A DNA stretch of 64,000 nucleotides from Deltaproteobacteria bacterium (GCA_024279255.1 JAJRRT010000078.1:1-64000), one strand, 5' to 3'; positions 51,893-60,523 are shown, counted from the stretch's first letter. Numbers and translations: made by a program. Notes: generated by a model from the sequence alone, not told the origin.

Positions 51893-52317
51893 ATAAGGGT
51901 GCCAGTCACGCCAACCTCTTTGCACCGCAAGGCTATATCAACGCCTCGCCATTGCTTCGCTCGCGGGTCGTTAACGGCTGCGGCACCGACGGCTGGAAAG
52001 GCCAGCTGGTGCCGGAGAAGATCTGGGGCCTGCCGGTTACCGCTGCCTGCAATATTCACGATTGGATGTATTCCGCCGGTTTTGATATCGCAGATAAGCG
52101 CGAAGCTGACCGCGCATTTCTCAATAACATGCTGCGGCTGATCGACGCCGCTGGCGGGATTGGCCTTCTGCGCTGGCTGCGCCGCAAGCGGGCGCTCAAA
52201 TATTACCAGGCCGTCGCTGAGTTCGGTGGAGCGGCGTTCTGGGACAGTAAAAATGAAATCATCAACACTATATCCGCCGTCAAGGCACTGGAGATCTCAA
52301 ATGAAGAGTCCATTTAA
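51889..52317 (+). CDS. Phage protein with phospholipase A2-like CxxHD motif
   Basis: 142 residues. VVNGCGTDGWKG and TAACNIHDWMYSAGFDIADKR, with an Asp soon after, match the Ca-loop and His-Asp active site arrangement of small phospholipase A2-like proteins. The C-terminal part is basic and helical. Placed between endolysin and a membrane protein, a role in membrane damage at lysis is plausible. Catalytic activity is inferred from the motif only. Confidence 0.6.
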   Translation: MNKGASHANLFAPQGYINASPLLRSRVVNGCGTDGWKGQLVPEKIWGLPVTAACNIHDWMYSAGFDIADKREADRAFLNNMLRLIDAAGGIGLLRWLRRKRALKYYQAVAEFGGAAFWDSKNEIINTISAVKALEISNEESI

Positions 52318-52963
52318 ATCAAAAACCTTGTGGGTCAACATAATCGGAATACTCGCCATGCTGGGGCAGAGCCAATTCGGGTTTGTCGTGGCTGCCGAAG
52401 ACCAGGCCGTGGCCCTGGGTGCCATTAACCTGATCCTACGTTTGATTACCCGTGAGCAGATCGACTGGTCAACGCCGATCAACAATATACGGGGATCAGC
52501 CCGGCGCTACTTGGTGGCGTCCATGCTCTGTTTTTCGCTGGCCGGGCTGGTGGCGCTGCCGCTGTTGTCAGGATGCAGCATGGCTGGCCGTATCGCAAAC
52601 GATGACATCGCGGCCCAGCTGGTGGTGCGTGCCGCCGCAGGCAGGGTGCTTGATCAGCGTCCAGACTGGACCGAGGCCACTTACCGCATTACCGGTGAGC
52701 TGATCGAGCTGGTGCGCAGCGAGCCGCACGTCAGTTTGGCTGGTCTGGAAGAGGCTGTGATCGACAGAGTCAACTGGAATGAGCTGACCCCGGAAGATCA
52801 AGCCATACTGCAGGTGCTGATCAGTGCGGCCCGCACCGATCTTGAGGTGGCGCTGGAAAAGCGTGGCGTCAGCGAACCGGGCGAAACAAAAATCGCGATG
52901 CAGCGCGTACTAGGTTGGATCAACCAGTCCGCCGAGATCAGGAGAGCGGTCCATGCCGGATGA
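52301..52963 (+). CDS. Two-part membrane/lipoprotein-like lysis protein (holin-like N-terminus)
   Basis: 220 residues from ATG 52301. The first 50 residues (KTLWVNIIGILAMLGQSQFGFVV, NLILRLITREQI) match holin-like phage membrane proteins. A second hydrophobic segment ends in LLSGCSMAG, which has the form of a lipobox, but in the middle of the chain. The rest is soluble and helical. It may be a fusion of a holin-like gene with a spanin-like lipoprotein, or the second half may start separately at an internal codon. Function inferred from position. Confidence 0.5.
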   Translation: MKSPFKSKTLWVNIIGILAMLGQSQFGFVVAAEDQAVALGAINLILRLITREQIDWSTPINNIRGSARRYLVASMLCFSLAGLVALPLLSGCSMAGRIANDDIAAQLVVRAAAGRVLDQRPDWTEATYRITGELIELVRSEPHVSLAGLEEAVIDRVNWNELTPEDQAILQVLISAARTDLEVALEKRGVSEPGETKIAMQRVLGWINQSAEIRRAVHAG

Positions 52964-53165
52964 GATCGATCAGGCTCAACACCATAATGAGTGGCACCAG
53001 CGGCTGGCCCTGAAACAGGCACAAGCGAAAGCGTCAACCCAGCCGAGTCGCCTTGAGTGTCTCGACTGTGAAGAACCGATCCCTGAAGCCAGGCGCCAAG
53101 CCGTACCAGGCTGCAAGCGCTGCATCGACTGTCAGACATTACATGAAAACTGGAGGCCACTTTGA
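52953..53165 (+). CDS. TraR/DksA-type zinc-finger protein
   Basis: 70 residues. CLDCEEPIPEARRQAVPGCKRCIDCQ is the C4 zinc finger of TraR/DksA proteins, which bind RNA polymerase through the secondary channel. An N-terminal helix precedes it. Standard in Mu-like late regions. Overlaps both neighbours. Confidence 0.88.
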   Translation: MPDEIDQAQHHNEWHQRLALKQAQAKASTQPSRLECLDCEEPIPEARRQAVPGCKRCIDCQTLHENWRPL

Positions 53166-53638
53166 CGCTACCGCAACTTGACTACGCCGCCTGGAAGTTC
53201 TGGATCTCGATTCTACAGCTCATAGGCATCATCGGCCTCGGCGTCTACTCCTGGTGGACCAACCGCGAAAAGGTTAACAACAAGCGCTTCCGCCAACTCA
53301 AGGTCGATATCGATAAGCAGGTCGACAAGCTACAGCTCGAAGTCGACACGAAGATCAGCCGCGAAGAGGCCGACAGTATCGCCGCCGGTCATGGCAATCA
53401 GTGCCACTTGCATCGCCGCAAAACCGACGACCTCACCAGACAGGCCAACCAGATCGAACTGACCGTCAGAGGGCTGCAGACCGAGGTCGGACACCTGCCG
53501 AACCAATCAGATATCGGGCGGGTCCATTCGCGCATGGATGATGTCGCCAAAGAGATCGACCAGGCGGTCGGTGAGCTGCGCGCCACCCGCCGTCAGATGG
53601 ATCTGGTGCTTGAACAACTTTTAAAGGGAGGGAAATAG
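53162..53638 (+). CDS. DUF2730-family membrane-anchored phage protein
   Basis: 158 residues, TTG start overlapping the previous TGA. One N-terminal membrane segment (FWISILQLIGIIGLGVYSWW), then a long coiled coil (LKVDIDKQVDKLQLEVDTKI through LRATRRQMDLVLEQLL). DUF2730 proteins accompany terminase genes in Mu-like phages. Exact function unknown; a spanin-like role has been suggested by topology only. Confidence 0.8.
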   Translation: MTLPQLDYAAWKFWISILQLIGIIGLGVYSWWTNREKVNNKRFRQLKVDIDKQVDKLQLEVDTKISREEADSIAAGHGNQCHLHRRKTDDLTRQANQIELTVRGLQTEVGHLPNQSDIGRVHSRMDDVAKEIDQAVGELRATRRQMDLVLEQLLKGGK

Positions 53639-53937
53639 TGAACGCCTTTGCAATCTTAGTTGAAGAAATCCGACGTCGGGAGATCCTGTGCGCCCTGGCC
53701 CAAGATAAAGGTTATGAGCACAACGAAGGCGTGCTGCAAACAGTGTTGCGTCTGCTCGGGTACACCTCCAGCCGCGACCAGGTGCGGACTAGCTTGGGCT
53801 GGCTGGCAGAGCAAGGGTTCATCACCCTGCGCGAAGTCGGTGGTTACAAGGTCGCCACCCTCATCGCACGCGGTGCCGATGTCGCCAGCGGTGCGGCCAT
53901 CGTGCCGGGCGTCAAGCGCCCAGATCCGAAAGGGTAA
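53638..53937 (+). CDS. Winged-helix phage protein (VpaChn25_0724-like)
   Basis: 99 residues. IRRREILCALAQDKGYEHNEGVLQTVLRLLGYTSSRDQVRTSLGWLAEQGFITLREVGGYKV reads as one winged helix, typical of the family standing between DUF2730 and DUF3486 genes in Mu-like phages. Start GTG on the last base of the previous stop. Probably binds DNA near packaging start; unproven. Confidence 0.82.
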   Translation: MNAFAILVEEIRRREILCALAQDKGYEHNEGVLQTVLRLLGYTSSRDQVRTSLGWLAEQGFITLREVGGYKVATLIARGADVASGAAIVPGVKRPDPKG

Positions 53938-53940
53938 GCC

Positions 53941-54501
53941 ATGGGCAAGCGTCAACAATCCAGCATCGACCTGCTGCCCGACGAGGTCCGCGACCAGCTC
54001 AACGAACTGCTGCGCGATCGCAAGGTCACCCAGCTCGATGCGGTCGAACGGATCAATCAGATCCTCGCCGACATGGACAACCCCGAGCGACTCAGCAAGT
54101 CGGCGGTCAACCGTTACGCCGTGCGCATGGAGCATATCGGCAAGCGGATGCGTGAAAGCCGTGAAGTCGCCGACGCGCTGATCGGCAAGCTCGGCAGCCA
54201 GCCCCAGGGACAGATCGGAAGCATGGTCAACGAGATCCTGCGTAGCGTCAGCTTCGAGCTATCGCTGCAGCTGACCGACGGCGAGCTGGATGAAAAGAAC
54301 GCACCGGCTGTTGCTGGCATCCTCAAAGATCTGGCGCTTACCACCATGCGCCTGGAGAAGGCCGCCAACCTGAATGTCGAACGCGAGAAAGAGATCCGCG
54401 CGCAGGCATTGCTTGAGGCCGCAGAGAAGGTCGACACCGCCGCCACCGCAGCCGGAGTCACCAAAGAGGTCATCGCTAAAATCCATGAGGCATTGATGTA
54501 A
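53941..54501 (+). CDS. DUF3486 protein, probable small terminase (Mu gp27-like)
   Basis: 186 residues. N-terminal basic RQQSSIDLLPDEVRDQLNELLRDRKVTQLDAVERIN is the helix-turn-helix seen in DUF3486, followed by a long helical oligomerisation part and a C-terminal VTKEVIAKIHEALM. By analogy with gp27 of Mu it recognises phage DNA for packaging and partners with the large terminase directly downstream (one-base overlap). Confidence 0.87.
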   Translation: MGKRQQSSIDLLPDEVRDQLNELLRDRKVTQLDAVERINQILADMDNPERLSKSAVNRYAVRMEHIGKRMRESREVADALIGKLGSQPQGQIGSMVNEILRSVSFELSLQLTDGELDEKNAPAVAGILKDLALTTMRLEKAANLNVEREKEIRAQALLEAAEKVDTAATAAGVTKEVIAKIHEALM

Positions 54502-56084
54502 TGGCAAACGGCAACGCCAAAATCATACCGATCAACCCGTCGGGGATCTTTCTGCCCTATCAGGCCAGGTGGATCAAAGACCAGAGCCGCCTCAAGCTGA
54601 TGGAGAAGGGCCGCCAGATCGGTCTCTCCTGGTGTACGGCATGGGCCTGTGATGAGCGCACCGCCATGCAGGGCAACAAGCACGACCAGTGGGTCTCAAG
54701 CCGTGACGACATTCAGGCGCGGCTCTTTATTGAAGACTGTAAGAAGTGGGCGAAGGCTCTGCAGATCGCCGCCGAGAGCCTCGGAGAAATTGCGATCGAC
54801 AAAGAGAAAACCTTTTCGGCCTACGTGCTGGAGTTCGTCAACGGCAAGCGCATCCACTCCATGAGTAGCAACCCCGACGCCCAGGCAGGCAAGCGCGGCG
54901 GACGTGTGCTCGATGAATTCGCGCTGCATCCAGATCCTCGCAAGCTCTGGTCAATCGCTTATCCAGGCATCACCTGGGGCGGCTCGATGGAGATCATCAG
55001 TACCCATCGCGGTAGCAAGAACTTCTTCAACGACCTGGTCCGCGAAGCGCGAGAGCAAGGCAACCCGAAGAAGATCAGCCTGCACCGCGTCACCCTGCAA
55101 GATGCCCTTGATCAGGGTTTCCTCTACAAGCTGCAGCAAAGCCTGCCGCTCGAAGATCAGATCCAGGCGATGGACGAGACCGCCTACTTCGACTTCGTCA
55201 AGTCGGGCTGCGCCGATGCTGAATCATTTCTGCAAGAGTACATGTGCGAACCGGCCGACGATGATGTCGCCTTCTTAGAATATGACCTGATCGCTTCGGC
55301 CGAATACGGCAGCGACATCGACTGGCAAACCCAAGAAGGCGGGCGACTCTTCGCCGGGATCGACATCGGCCGTAAGCAAGACCTCACCGTGCTGTGGCTG
55401 CTCGAACTGCTCGGCGACGTGCTCTACACCCGCGACATCATCTGCTTGCAGAACATGCGCAAGAGTGAGCAAGAGGCCATCCTCTACCCGATCATGGCCA
55501 AGTGCGAACGGGTCTGTATGGATTACACCGGCCTCGGTATCGGCTGGGGTGATGACGCCCAGGACAAGTTCGGCGAGGACCGTGTCGAATGCGTCACCTT
55601 CACCGGGCGCGTCAAAGAGGCGATGGCCTACCCGGTGCGATCGAAAATGGAAGATCGCCTGCTGCGCATCCCTTACGACAAGCACGTCCGCGCCGATCTG
55701 CGTAGCGTCACCAAGCAGACCACCGCTGCGGGCAACATCCGCTTCACCGCTGAACGCACGCCCGACGGTCACGCTGACCGCTTCTGGGCGCTGGGTCTCG
55801 CGGTTGAGGCAGCAAACTCACCGTCGCAGGAATACGCCTACCACCCGGTCGGCAAAACAACGACAACCACGATAGACCGGTGCGCACCACCGCCGGTCTC
55901 GGCATCAAGAAAGGGCTCTGGTAATGGCCTTAGTCGATCAATACGGGCGGAAGATCCAGCCCAAAGAATTAGTCCGCGAGATCGCCGGGCCGACCTTGGC
56001 AGGTATCCGCTCGATCTGGAACCAGTCGGTCGCCTCGGGTCTCACCCCGCAGCGCCTCGCCGGATTGCTGACCGCTGCTGCTGA
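54501..56084 (+). CDS. Large terminase (Mu gp28-like), C-terminus probably frameshifted
   Basis: Packaging ATPase and nuclease. Visible: FLPYQARWIKDQSRLKLMEKGRQIGLSW (Walker A-like), GRVLDEFALHPD (Walker B-like), and the nuclease acidic residues in GIDIGRKQDL and VCMDYTGLG. The frame as given reads 527 residues, but after GKTTTTT the last 70 residues are an unlikely Arg/Pro/Ser mix that overlaps the portal gene by 160 bases. The -1 frame from 55854 reads HDRPVRTTAGLGIKKGLW and stops in TAATG at the portal start, the normal ending for the family (about 474 residues). One missing A in an A4 run explains it: mutation, sequencing error, or less likely programmed slippage. Confidence 0.88.
   Translation: MANGNAKIIPINPSGIFLPYQARWIKDQSRLKLMEKGRQIGLSWCTAWACDERTAMQGNKHDQWVSSRDDIQARLFIEDCKKWAKALQIAAESLGEIAIDKEKTFSAYVLEFVNGKRIHSMSSNPDAQAGKRGGRVLDEFALHPDPRKLWSIAYPGITWGGSMEIISTHRGSKNFFNDLVREAREQGNPKKISLHRVTLQDALDQGFLYKLQQSLPLEDQIQAMDETAYFDFVKSGCADAESFLQEYMCEPADDDVAFLEYDLIASAEYGSDIDWQTQEGGRLFAGIDIGRKQDLTVLWLLELLGDVLYTRDIICLQNMRKSEQEAILYPIMAKCERVCMDYTGLGIGWGDDAQDKFGEDRVECVTFTGRVKEAMAYPVRSKMEDRLLRIPYDKHVRADLRSVTKQTTAAGNIRFTAERTPDGHADRFWALGLAVEAANSPSQEYAYHPVGKTTTTTIDRCAPPPVSASRKGSGNGLSRSIRAEDPAQRISPRDRRADLGRYPLDLEPVGRLGSHPAAPRRIADRCC
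55854..55857 (+). other. Probable frameshift point in the terminase gene
   Basis: GGC-AAAA-CAACG. With one more A the frame continues to the natural end GLGIKKGLW and a TAATG junction with the portal gene. No strong slippery heptamer or stimulating hairpin is evident, so a one-base deletion or base-calling error in the homopolymer is favoured. Confidence 0.7.
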
Positions 56085-57516
56085 TGGTGATCACAACGAG
56101 TACCTGTCACTGGCTGAAGAGATGGAGGAACGTGACCTGCACTACGGCGCTGAACTCGGCAAGCGCAAGCTGGCTGTCTCCCGACTGCCGCTGTCGGTCG
56201 AGTCGTATAGCGACGAAGAGCACGACCTCAAGCTGACCGACGCCGTGCGTGACATGATCCGCAAGCCCGGTTTTCGTGGTCTGCTCAAAGATCAGCTTGA
56301 CGCCCTGGGCAAAGGATACGCCGTTGCAGAGATCATCTGGGACAAGAGCGGTGGCATCTGGACCCCATCCCGCTACGCCTACCGTGATCCGCGCTTCTTT
56401 CAGTTCGATCGCGTCAGCCGTAGCGAACTGCGCCTGCGGGATGAGATGGGTGGTGTGGATGGGCTACCGCTGGAGCCATACAAGTTCATCGTCCACACCC
56501 CGAAGATCAAGAGCGGTCTGCCGATTCGTGGCGGGCTGGCGCGTGTCGCGGCCTGGGCGTTCATGTGCAAGGGCTACACGGTTAAAGACTGGCTGGCGTT
56601 TGCCGAGGTCTTCGGTATGCCGATGCGCCTGGGCAAGTACCGCGCCGGGGCAACGCAGGGCGACATCAACGTCTTGAAGACCGCCGTCGCTAACCTTGGG
56701 TCAGATGCCGCCGCCGTCTTTCCGGAGTCGATGCAGATCGAGCTGGTCGAAGCGGCCAAGGGATCTGGCGCGAACAGTTTTTTTAAGATCCTCGCAGAGT
56801 ATCTGGATGATCAGGTCAGCAAGGGGATTCTGGGCCAGACCGCCTCATCAAGCGGCACACCGGGCAAGCTGGGCAATGACACCCTGCAGTCTGACGTGCG
56901 CGACGACATCCGCGATGACGACGCAGAGCAGTTGGAAGATACCCTCAACCGCGACCTGGTGCGCGCCCTGATCGACCTGAACTATGGCCCGCAGAAGAAC
57001 TATCCCACCATTCAGTTACGTGCCTCGCAGCCCGAAGATATCACTGCCCTGGTGACATCGCTGAAAGAGCTGGTTCCGCTGGGGATGAAGGTCGAGCAGA
57101 GCGTAGTGCGTGATCGCCTTGGCCTGCCAGACCCTGCCAAGAATGCCAAACCAGAAGACTTGCTCGGTGTGCCTGCTGCAGCTGCACCGGTCCCAGCCCT
57201 CAACCGTGAGCAGCCGTGCAGCTGCCCGAGCTGTGCCAGCACCAAGATCGCGCTGAACGCTGAGGCCGCTGCCTTTGTCCCAGACAACCCAAGCCGCCTG
57301 GCAGACAAACTGGCAACCGACGCCGCGCCGCTGATGGACGCGCTGATCAACCAGGCCGCGCAGATCGTCAACACGGCAGGCACGCTGCAAGAGATCCGCA
57401 CCGGCATCGAGCAACTGGCGAAAGATTATGACATCACCGATCTGGGCACGCTGCTCGCGCAAGCCTTCGCGCTGGCCAGCCTGACCGGTAGCGCCGAGGT
57501 GACCGATGAAAATTGA
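55924..57516 (+). CDS. Portal protein, DUF935 (Mu gp29-like)
   Basis: 530 residues. Family features: LAGIRSIWNQSVASGLTPQRLAGLLTAAADGD, the middle YAVAEIIWDKSGGIWTPSRYAYRDPRFFQFD, GLPIRGGLARVAAWAFMCKGYTVKDWLAFAEVFGMP and the DUF935 ending TLNRDLVRALIDLNYGPQ. It forms the dodecameric entry for DNA in the head and binds terminase. The C-terminal 120 residues are linker-like with two Cys pairs (CSCPSC). Start overlaps the natural terminase stop (TAATG). Confidence 0.93.
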   Translation: MALVDQYGRKIQPKELVREIAGPTLAGIRSIWNQSVASGLTPQRLAGLLTAAADGDHNEYLSLAEEMEERDLHYGAELGKRKLAVSRLPLSVESYSDEEHDLKLTDAVRDMIRKPGFRGLLKDQLDALGKGYAVAEIIWDKSGGIWTPSRYAYRDPRFFQFDRVSRSELRLRDEMGGVDGLPLEPYKFIVHTPKIKSGLPIRGGLARVAAWAFMCKGYTVKDWLAFAEVFGMPMRLGKYRAGATQGDINVLKTAVANLGSDAAAVFPESMQIELVEAAKGSGANSFFKILAEYLDDQVSKGILGQTASSSGTPGKLGNDTLQSDVRDDIRDDDAEQLEDTLNRDLVRALIDLNYGPQKNYPTIQLRASQPEDITALVTSLKELVPLGMKVEQSVVRDRLGLPDPAKNAKPEDLLGVPAAAAPVPALNREQPCSCPSCASTKIALNAEAAAFVPDNPSRLADKLATDAAPLMDALINQAAQIVNTAGTLQEIRTGIEQLAKDYDITDLGTLLAQAFALASLTGSAEVTDEN

Positions 57517-58216
57517 GGCGATCTTCCACCTGCCCTTTGCCGAAGCGGTCGCGGCCCTACGTGACAAGGCCAACGTACCGACTGCGCGCTGGGATGATCT
57601 GTGGAAAGAAGAACACGCCAGCGGATTTATGATTGCCGGAGCGATGAAGGCCGACCTGCTCGCCGATCTGCGCGACTCTGTCGACCGTGCCATCAGCGAA
57701 GGGATTACCCTCGAAACCTTCCGCGCTGAGTTCGCCGCTACAGTCAAAAAGCACGGTTGGTCCTACAACGGCGGCGAAGGATGGCGCAGCCGGGTGATCT
57801 ACGAGACCAACATCCGCACCACGTATCAGGCTGGTCGCTGGCAACAGATGACCGACCCTGATGTGCTCAAGTTTTATCCCTATCTGGAATACCGTCACGC
57901 CGACAGCGCCAACCCACGCTTGCAGCATGTCGCCTGGGATGGCCTGACCCTGCCTGCTGATGATCCCTGGTGGCAGACTCACTATCCACCCAACGGCTGG
58001 GGCTGCAAGTGCAAAGTCTTTTCTGCGGGGAAACGTGATCTGGCCAGAGCAGGCAAGACCACGCCAGACACCGCACCGGCGATTGTCATTGACCAGGAGA
58101 CCGGCGCACCTGAGGGGATCGGTAAGGGCTGGGATTACAACGTCGGCGAAGCCCGCCAACAGGCGCAGAAGCAAGCGCTGGCTGATGCCGAGGCAAGGGT
58201 GAACGGTAATGGCTGA
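57506..58216 (+). CDS. Minor head protein, Mu gpF / SPP1 gp7 type
   Basis: 236 residues. The F-domain is clear: IYETNIRTTYQAGRWQQM, YLEYRHADSANPRLQHVAWDG, and HYPPNGWGCKCKVFSAG, with conserved His, Cys and Trp. Involved in head assembly or DNA ejection. Overlaps the portal gene by 11 bases and gpG by 8. Confidence 0.92.
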   Translation: MKIEAIFHLPFAEAVAALRDKANVPTARWDDLWKEEHASGFMIAGAMKADLLADLRDSVDRAISEGITLETFRAEFAATVKKHGWSYNGGEGWRSRVIYETNIRTTYQAGRWQQMTDPDVLKFYPYLEYRHADSANPRLQHVAWDGLTLPADDPWWQTHYPPNGWGCKCKVFSAGKRDLARAGKTTPDTAPAIVIDQETGAPEGIGKGWDYNVGEARQQAQKQALADAEARVNGNG

Positions 58217-58634
58217 CATTTTCTCGGTCAGCATCGACGACAGCGAAGTCCGCGCCGCGCTGCAGCGGGCCATGACCGCGACCGGAAACTTGCGACCGGT
58301 GATGAAAGCGATCGGCGAACGGCTGCTGCGTTCGACCGAAGACCGTTTCGCCACCGAAACCGCACCGGACGGTAGCGCCTGGAAACCGCTGAAGGACCGG
58401 ACCCAGAGTGGCCGCAAGATCCTGACAAAGAGCCACCAGCTACGTGGCAGTTTCTACCGCCGCGCCACAGCGACCAGCGTCGCGGTCGGTACCGGCAAGA
58501 TCTACGGTGCCACCCATCAGTTTGGTCGTGGCGCAATACCGGCTCGCCCGTTTCTGGGGATCACCGCCGATGATCGGGTTGAGATTATGGATCTGCTCGC
58601 CGAGCACCTGGACCAAGCGCTGACCGGCAACTGA
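58209..58634 (+). CDS. Virion morphogenesis protein (Mu gpG-like)
   Basis: 141 residues. Typical gpG layout: IGERLLRSTEDRFATETAPDGSAWKPLKDRT, then LTKSHQLRGSFYRRATATSVAVGTGKIYGATHQFGRGAIPARPFLGIT. Acts in tail or head-tail joining assembly in Mu. Overlaps gpF by eight bases. Confidence 0.92.
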   Translation: MADIFSVSIDDSEVRAALQRAMTATGNLRPVMKAIGERLLRSTEDRFATETAPDGSAWKPLKDRTQSGRKILTKSHQLRGSFYRRATATSVAVGTGKIYGATHQFGRGAIPARPFLGITADDRVEIMDLLAEHLDQALTGN

Positions 58635-58649
58635 ACAAACGGAGGTCAA

Positions 58650-58796
58650 ATGATAACCATCGCCGCCACGTTCCTGATGATCGCTACTTGCAGCACGGGA
58701 AATTTTCCACCACCACCGCCCGCGATCCCGAGTGCGATGACATATCTCAAAAAGAGACGCCGCAGAGGTCAACCCGGCAAAGGTTGGCGGCATTGA
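58650..58796 (+). CDS. Small hypothetical protein (48 residues)
   Basis: GGAGG lies well placed before the ATG. A hydrophobic N-terminus (ITIAATFLMIATC) is followed by a Pro-rich stretch (FPPPPPAIPS) and a basic tail (KKRRRRGQPGKGW). Not recognised; the N-terminus with Cys could be a short lipobox. Confidence 0.5.
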   Translation: MITIAATFLMIATCSTGNFPPPPPAIPSAMTYLKKRRRRGQPGKGWRH

Positions 58797-58948
58797 GAAT
58801 GGCCCCTCTCGCTTGAGATCTGTCCGACACGTTGGCAAGGGTCGCTAAAAATAAAGATCGTTGAACCTCGAAGACGTTAAACGCTAGTTAAACGCGGTTA
58901 GGGATACAGGTTGTGAAGCGCTTCATCTCAGAAGTCTCAAACTAACTT

Positions 58949-58973
58949 GCTAGGGTGCTGCAAGCGCCCTAGC
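58949..58973 (+). promoter_or_regulatory. Hairpin in front of the protease gene
   Basis: GCTAGGGTGC-TGCAA-GCGCCCTAGC, a 10-bp stem with one G-T pair, ending a few bases before the AAGGAG of the protease gene. The 190-base gap around it is the longest in the head region and may hold a promoter; the hairpin may stabilise the 5' end of a new mRNA. Confidence 0.45.
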
Positions 58974-58986
58974 TGAAGGAGCAAAC

Positions 58987-60060
58987 ATGCGCCACGTAAA
59001 CAAGATCGGCATCATCGGCAGTGGTCACATTAGTGGTCAGCTGCTCAAAGCATTGCACCGCACCGCTTTGCCCGATGGCTGCGAGCTGATCGCGCTCAAC
59101 TTCGAGATGCCGCCCGACGGCAGCGTACCCGAGTGGATCGAACTGATCCCAGGTGGTCAGATTATCGGTGGTCGTGATGGCCGCACCTTTATCAACGATA
59201 TGCCGGACGAGGTTGTCGACGCACTGCTGGTCGATGCCAAAGATATCCCGCTCGATTGGGAACATTCGACCGAGTTGTGCGCGCCAGAAGGTAAACCGGC
59301 ACCCGCTGCGGCATGGATCAAAGATCTTGAAGTGCGAGACGGCGGCGCGATCTGGGGCCGGGTCGAATGGACCGAAAAAGGGAGAGCCTCGGTCGCCGGG
59401 AAAGAATACCGCTATATCTCGCCGGTCTTCATCTACGAAAAAGAAACCCTGCGGATCAAGCGCATCACCTCGGCCGGGCTGACCAATCAACCGAACCTTC
59501 GGCTTCAAGCCCTCAATCATCAACAGCACGAATCAAACAAGGAGAACACCATGAACTGGAAGCAACTATTGGCCAAGCTCGGACTCGCCGAGGACGCCAC
59601 CGTCGACCAGGCATTGAATGCGATCGGATCTTTGCAGACCGATCTCGCCACCGCCACCAACCGGGCAGCAACCCCGAGCCTCGATAAGTTCGTGCCCCGT
59701 GCCGACTACGACGCCACCCTGACCCGCGCCGCCAACGCCGAGCAGAAACTGACCGACATCGAGACCGCCACGCTGGAGACCTCGATCAACAGCGAGGTCG
59801 ACGAGGCGCTCAAGGCCGGTAAGATCGCCCCGGTCTCTAAGGATTATTACCTCGGTATGTGTCGCCAGGAAGGTGGCCTCGAGCAGTTCCAGGAATTCAT
59901 CAAGACCGCTCCGGTCATCGCTGCTGATACCAACCTAGACGGCAAACGGCCCGCCGGTGACGGCAAGTCTCTGAACGCCGAAGAGCAGCAGGTCGCTGCC
60001 ATGTTCGGCAACAGCGCCGAAGACATCCAGAAATACTGCGGCGAGGGTTCGAGCAGCTAA
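58987..60060 (+). CDS. Head maturation protease-scaffold (Mu gpI-like)
   Basis: 357 residues. The N-terminal part fits the Mu I protease: ELIPGGQIIGGRDGRTFINDMPDE, the active-site region DIPLDWEHSTELC, and GAIWGRVEWTEKGRASVAGKEYRYISPVF. It processes the head during assembly. The C-terminal 170 residues are helical and scaffold-like, and an internal start with its own ribosome site lies at 59551. So the gene probably makes two proteins, as I and Z in Mu. Confidence 0.9.
   Translation: MRHVNKIGIIGSGHISGQLLKALHRTALPDGCELIALNFEMPPDGSVPEWIELIPGGQIIGGRDGRTFINDMPDEVVDALLVDAKDIPLDWEHSTELCAPEGKPAPAAAWIKDLEVRDGGAIWGRVEWTEKGRASVAGKEYRYISPVFIYEKETLRIKRITSAGLTNQPNLRLQALNHQQHESNKENTMNWKQLLAKLGLAEDATVDQALNAIGSLQTDLATATNRAATPSLDKFVPRADYDATLTRAANAEQKLTDIETATLETSINSEVDEALKAGKIAPVSKDYYLGMCRQEGGLEQFQEFIKTAPVIAADTNLDGKRPAGDGKSLNAEEQQVAAMFGNSAEDIQKYCGEGSSS
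59551..60060 (+). CDS. Nested scaffold protein (Mu gpZ analogue) from internal start
   Basis: An in-frame ATG preceded by AACAAGGAGAACACC starts the last 169 codons of the protease gene: NWKQLLAKLGLAEDATVDQA, a Thr/Ala-rich linker, coiled coil, then DYYLGMCRQEGG. In Mu and lambda the scaffold is made this way from the protease gene's 3' part. Internal initiation is inferred from the ribosome site and from the family. Confidence 0.7.
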   Translation: MNWKQLLAKLGLAEDATVDQALNAIGSLQTDLATATNRAATPSLDKFVPRADYDATLTRAANAEQKLTDIETATLETSINSEVDEALKAGKIAPVSKDYYLGMCRQEGGLEQFQEFIKTAPVIAADTNLDGKRPAGDGKSLNAEEQQVAAMFGNSAEDIQKYCGEGSSS

Positions 60061-60124
60061 CTATTACCCAGCGCCGAGAACCGCGCGTTAACGATTTTAA
60101 TATTTAACTCAAGGAGTAAACGTC

Positions 60125-60523
60125 ATGGCTGAAAGAAACACCTTTAGAAAAGACGGCAAGCTGATCGCCTTCCTGGTCGCTGCCGCCACCCTGATCGAGG
60201 CGGACAAGATGGTCGCGGTCAACGCTGCTGGGCACCTGGTCGAAGCTGCAGATGCTGTGGGCATTACTGTCATCGGCGTCGCTGCTGAAACCTGCGACAA
60301 CTTGGTAGGCGTTGCCGGTGATCTGGCTTGTCTGGTTAATCGTAAGCAGGTTTTCAACCTGAAGAACGACGCCACCAACCCGGTCGTGCAAGCCTCGGTC
60401 GGTAGCTCGGTCTACATCACTAACAGCCAAACCGTCGCCGTGATCGCAGGTCCAATCAACAATATTGTCGCGGGCAAGTGCCTGGCAGTTGGTGCTGACG
60501 GAGTCTGGGTCGAGATCGGCTAA
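60125..60523 (+). CDS. Head decoration/cement protein (DUF2190-like)
   Basis: 132 residues, Ala/Val-rich beta protein: IAFLVAAATLIEADKMVAVNAAGHLV, then ASVGSSVYITNSQTVAVIAG and CLAVGADGVWVEIG. This pattern is that of DUF2190-type capsid stabilising proteins standing between protease and major head protein. AAGGAG precedes the ATG. Confidence 0.75.
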   Translation: MAERNTFRKDGKLIAFLVAAATLIEADKMVAVNAAGHLVEAADAVGITVIGVAAETCDNLVGVAGDLACLVNRKQVFNLKNDATNPVVQASVGSSVYITNSQTVAVIAGPINNIVAGKCLAVGADGVWVEIG

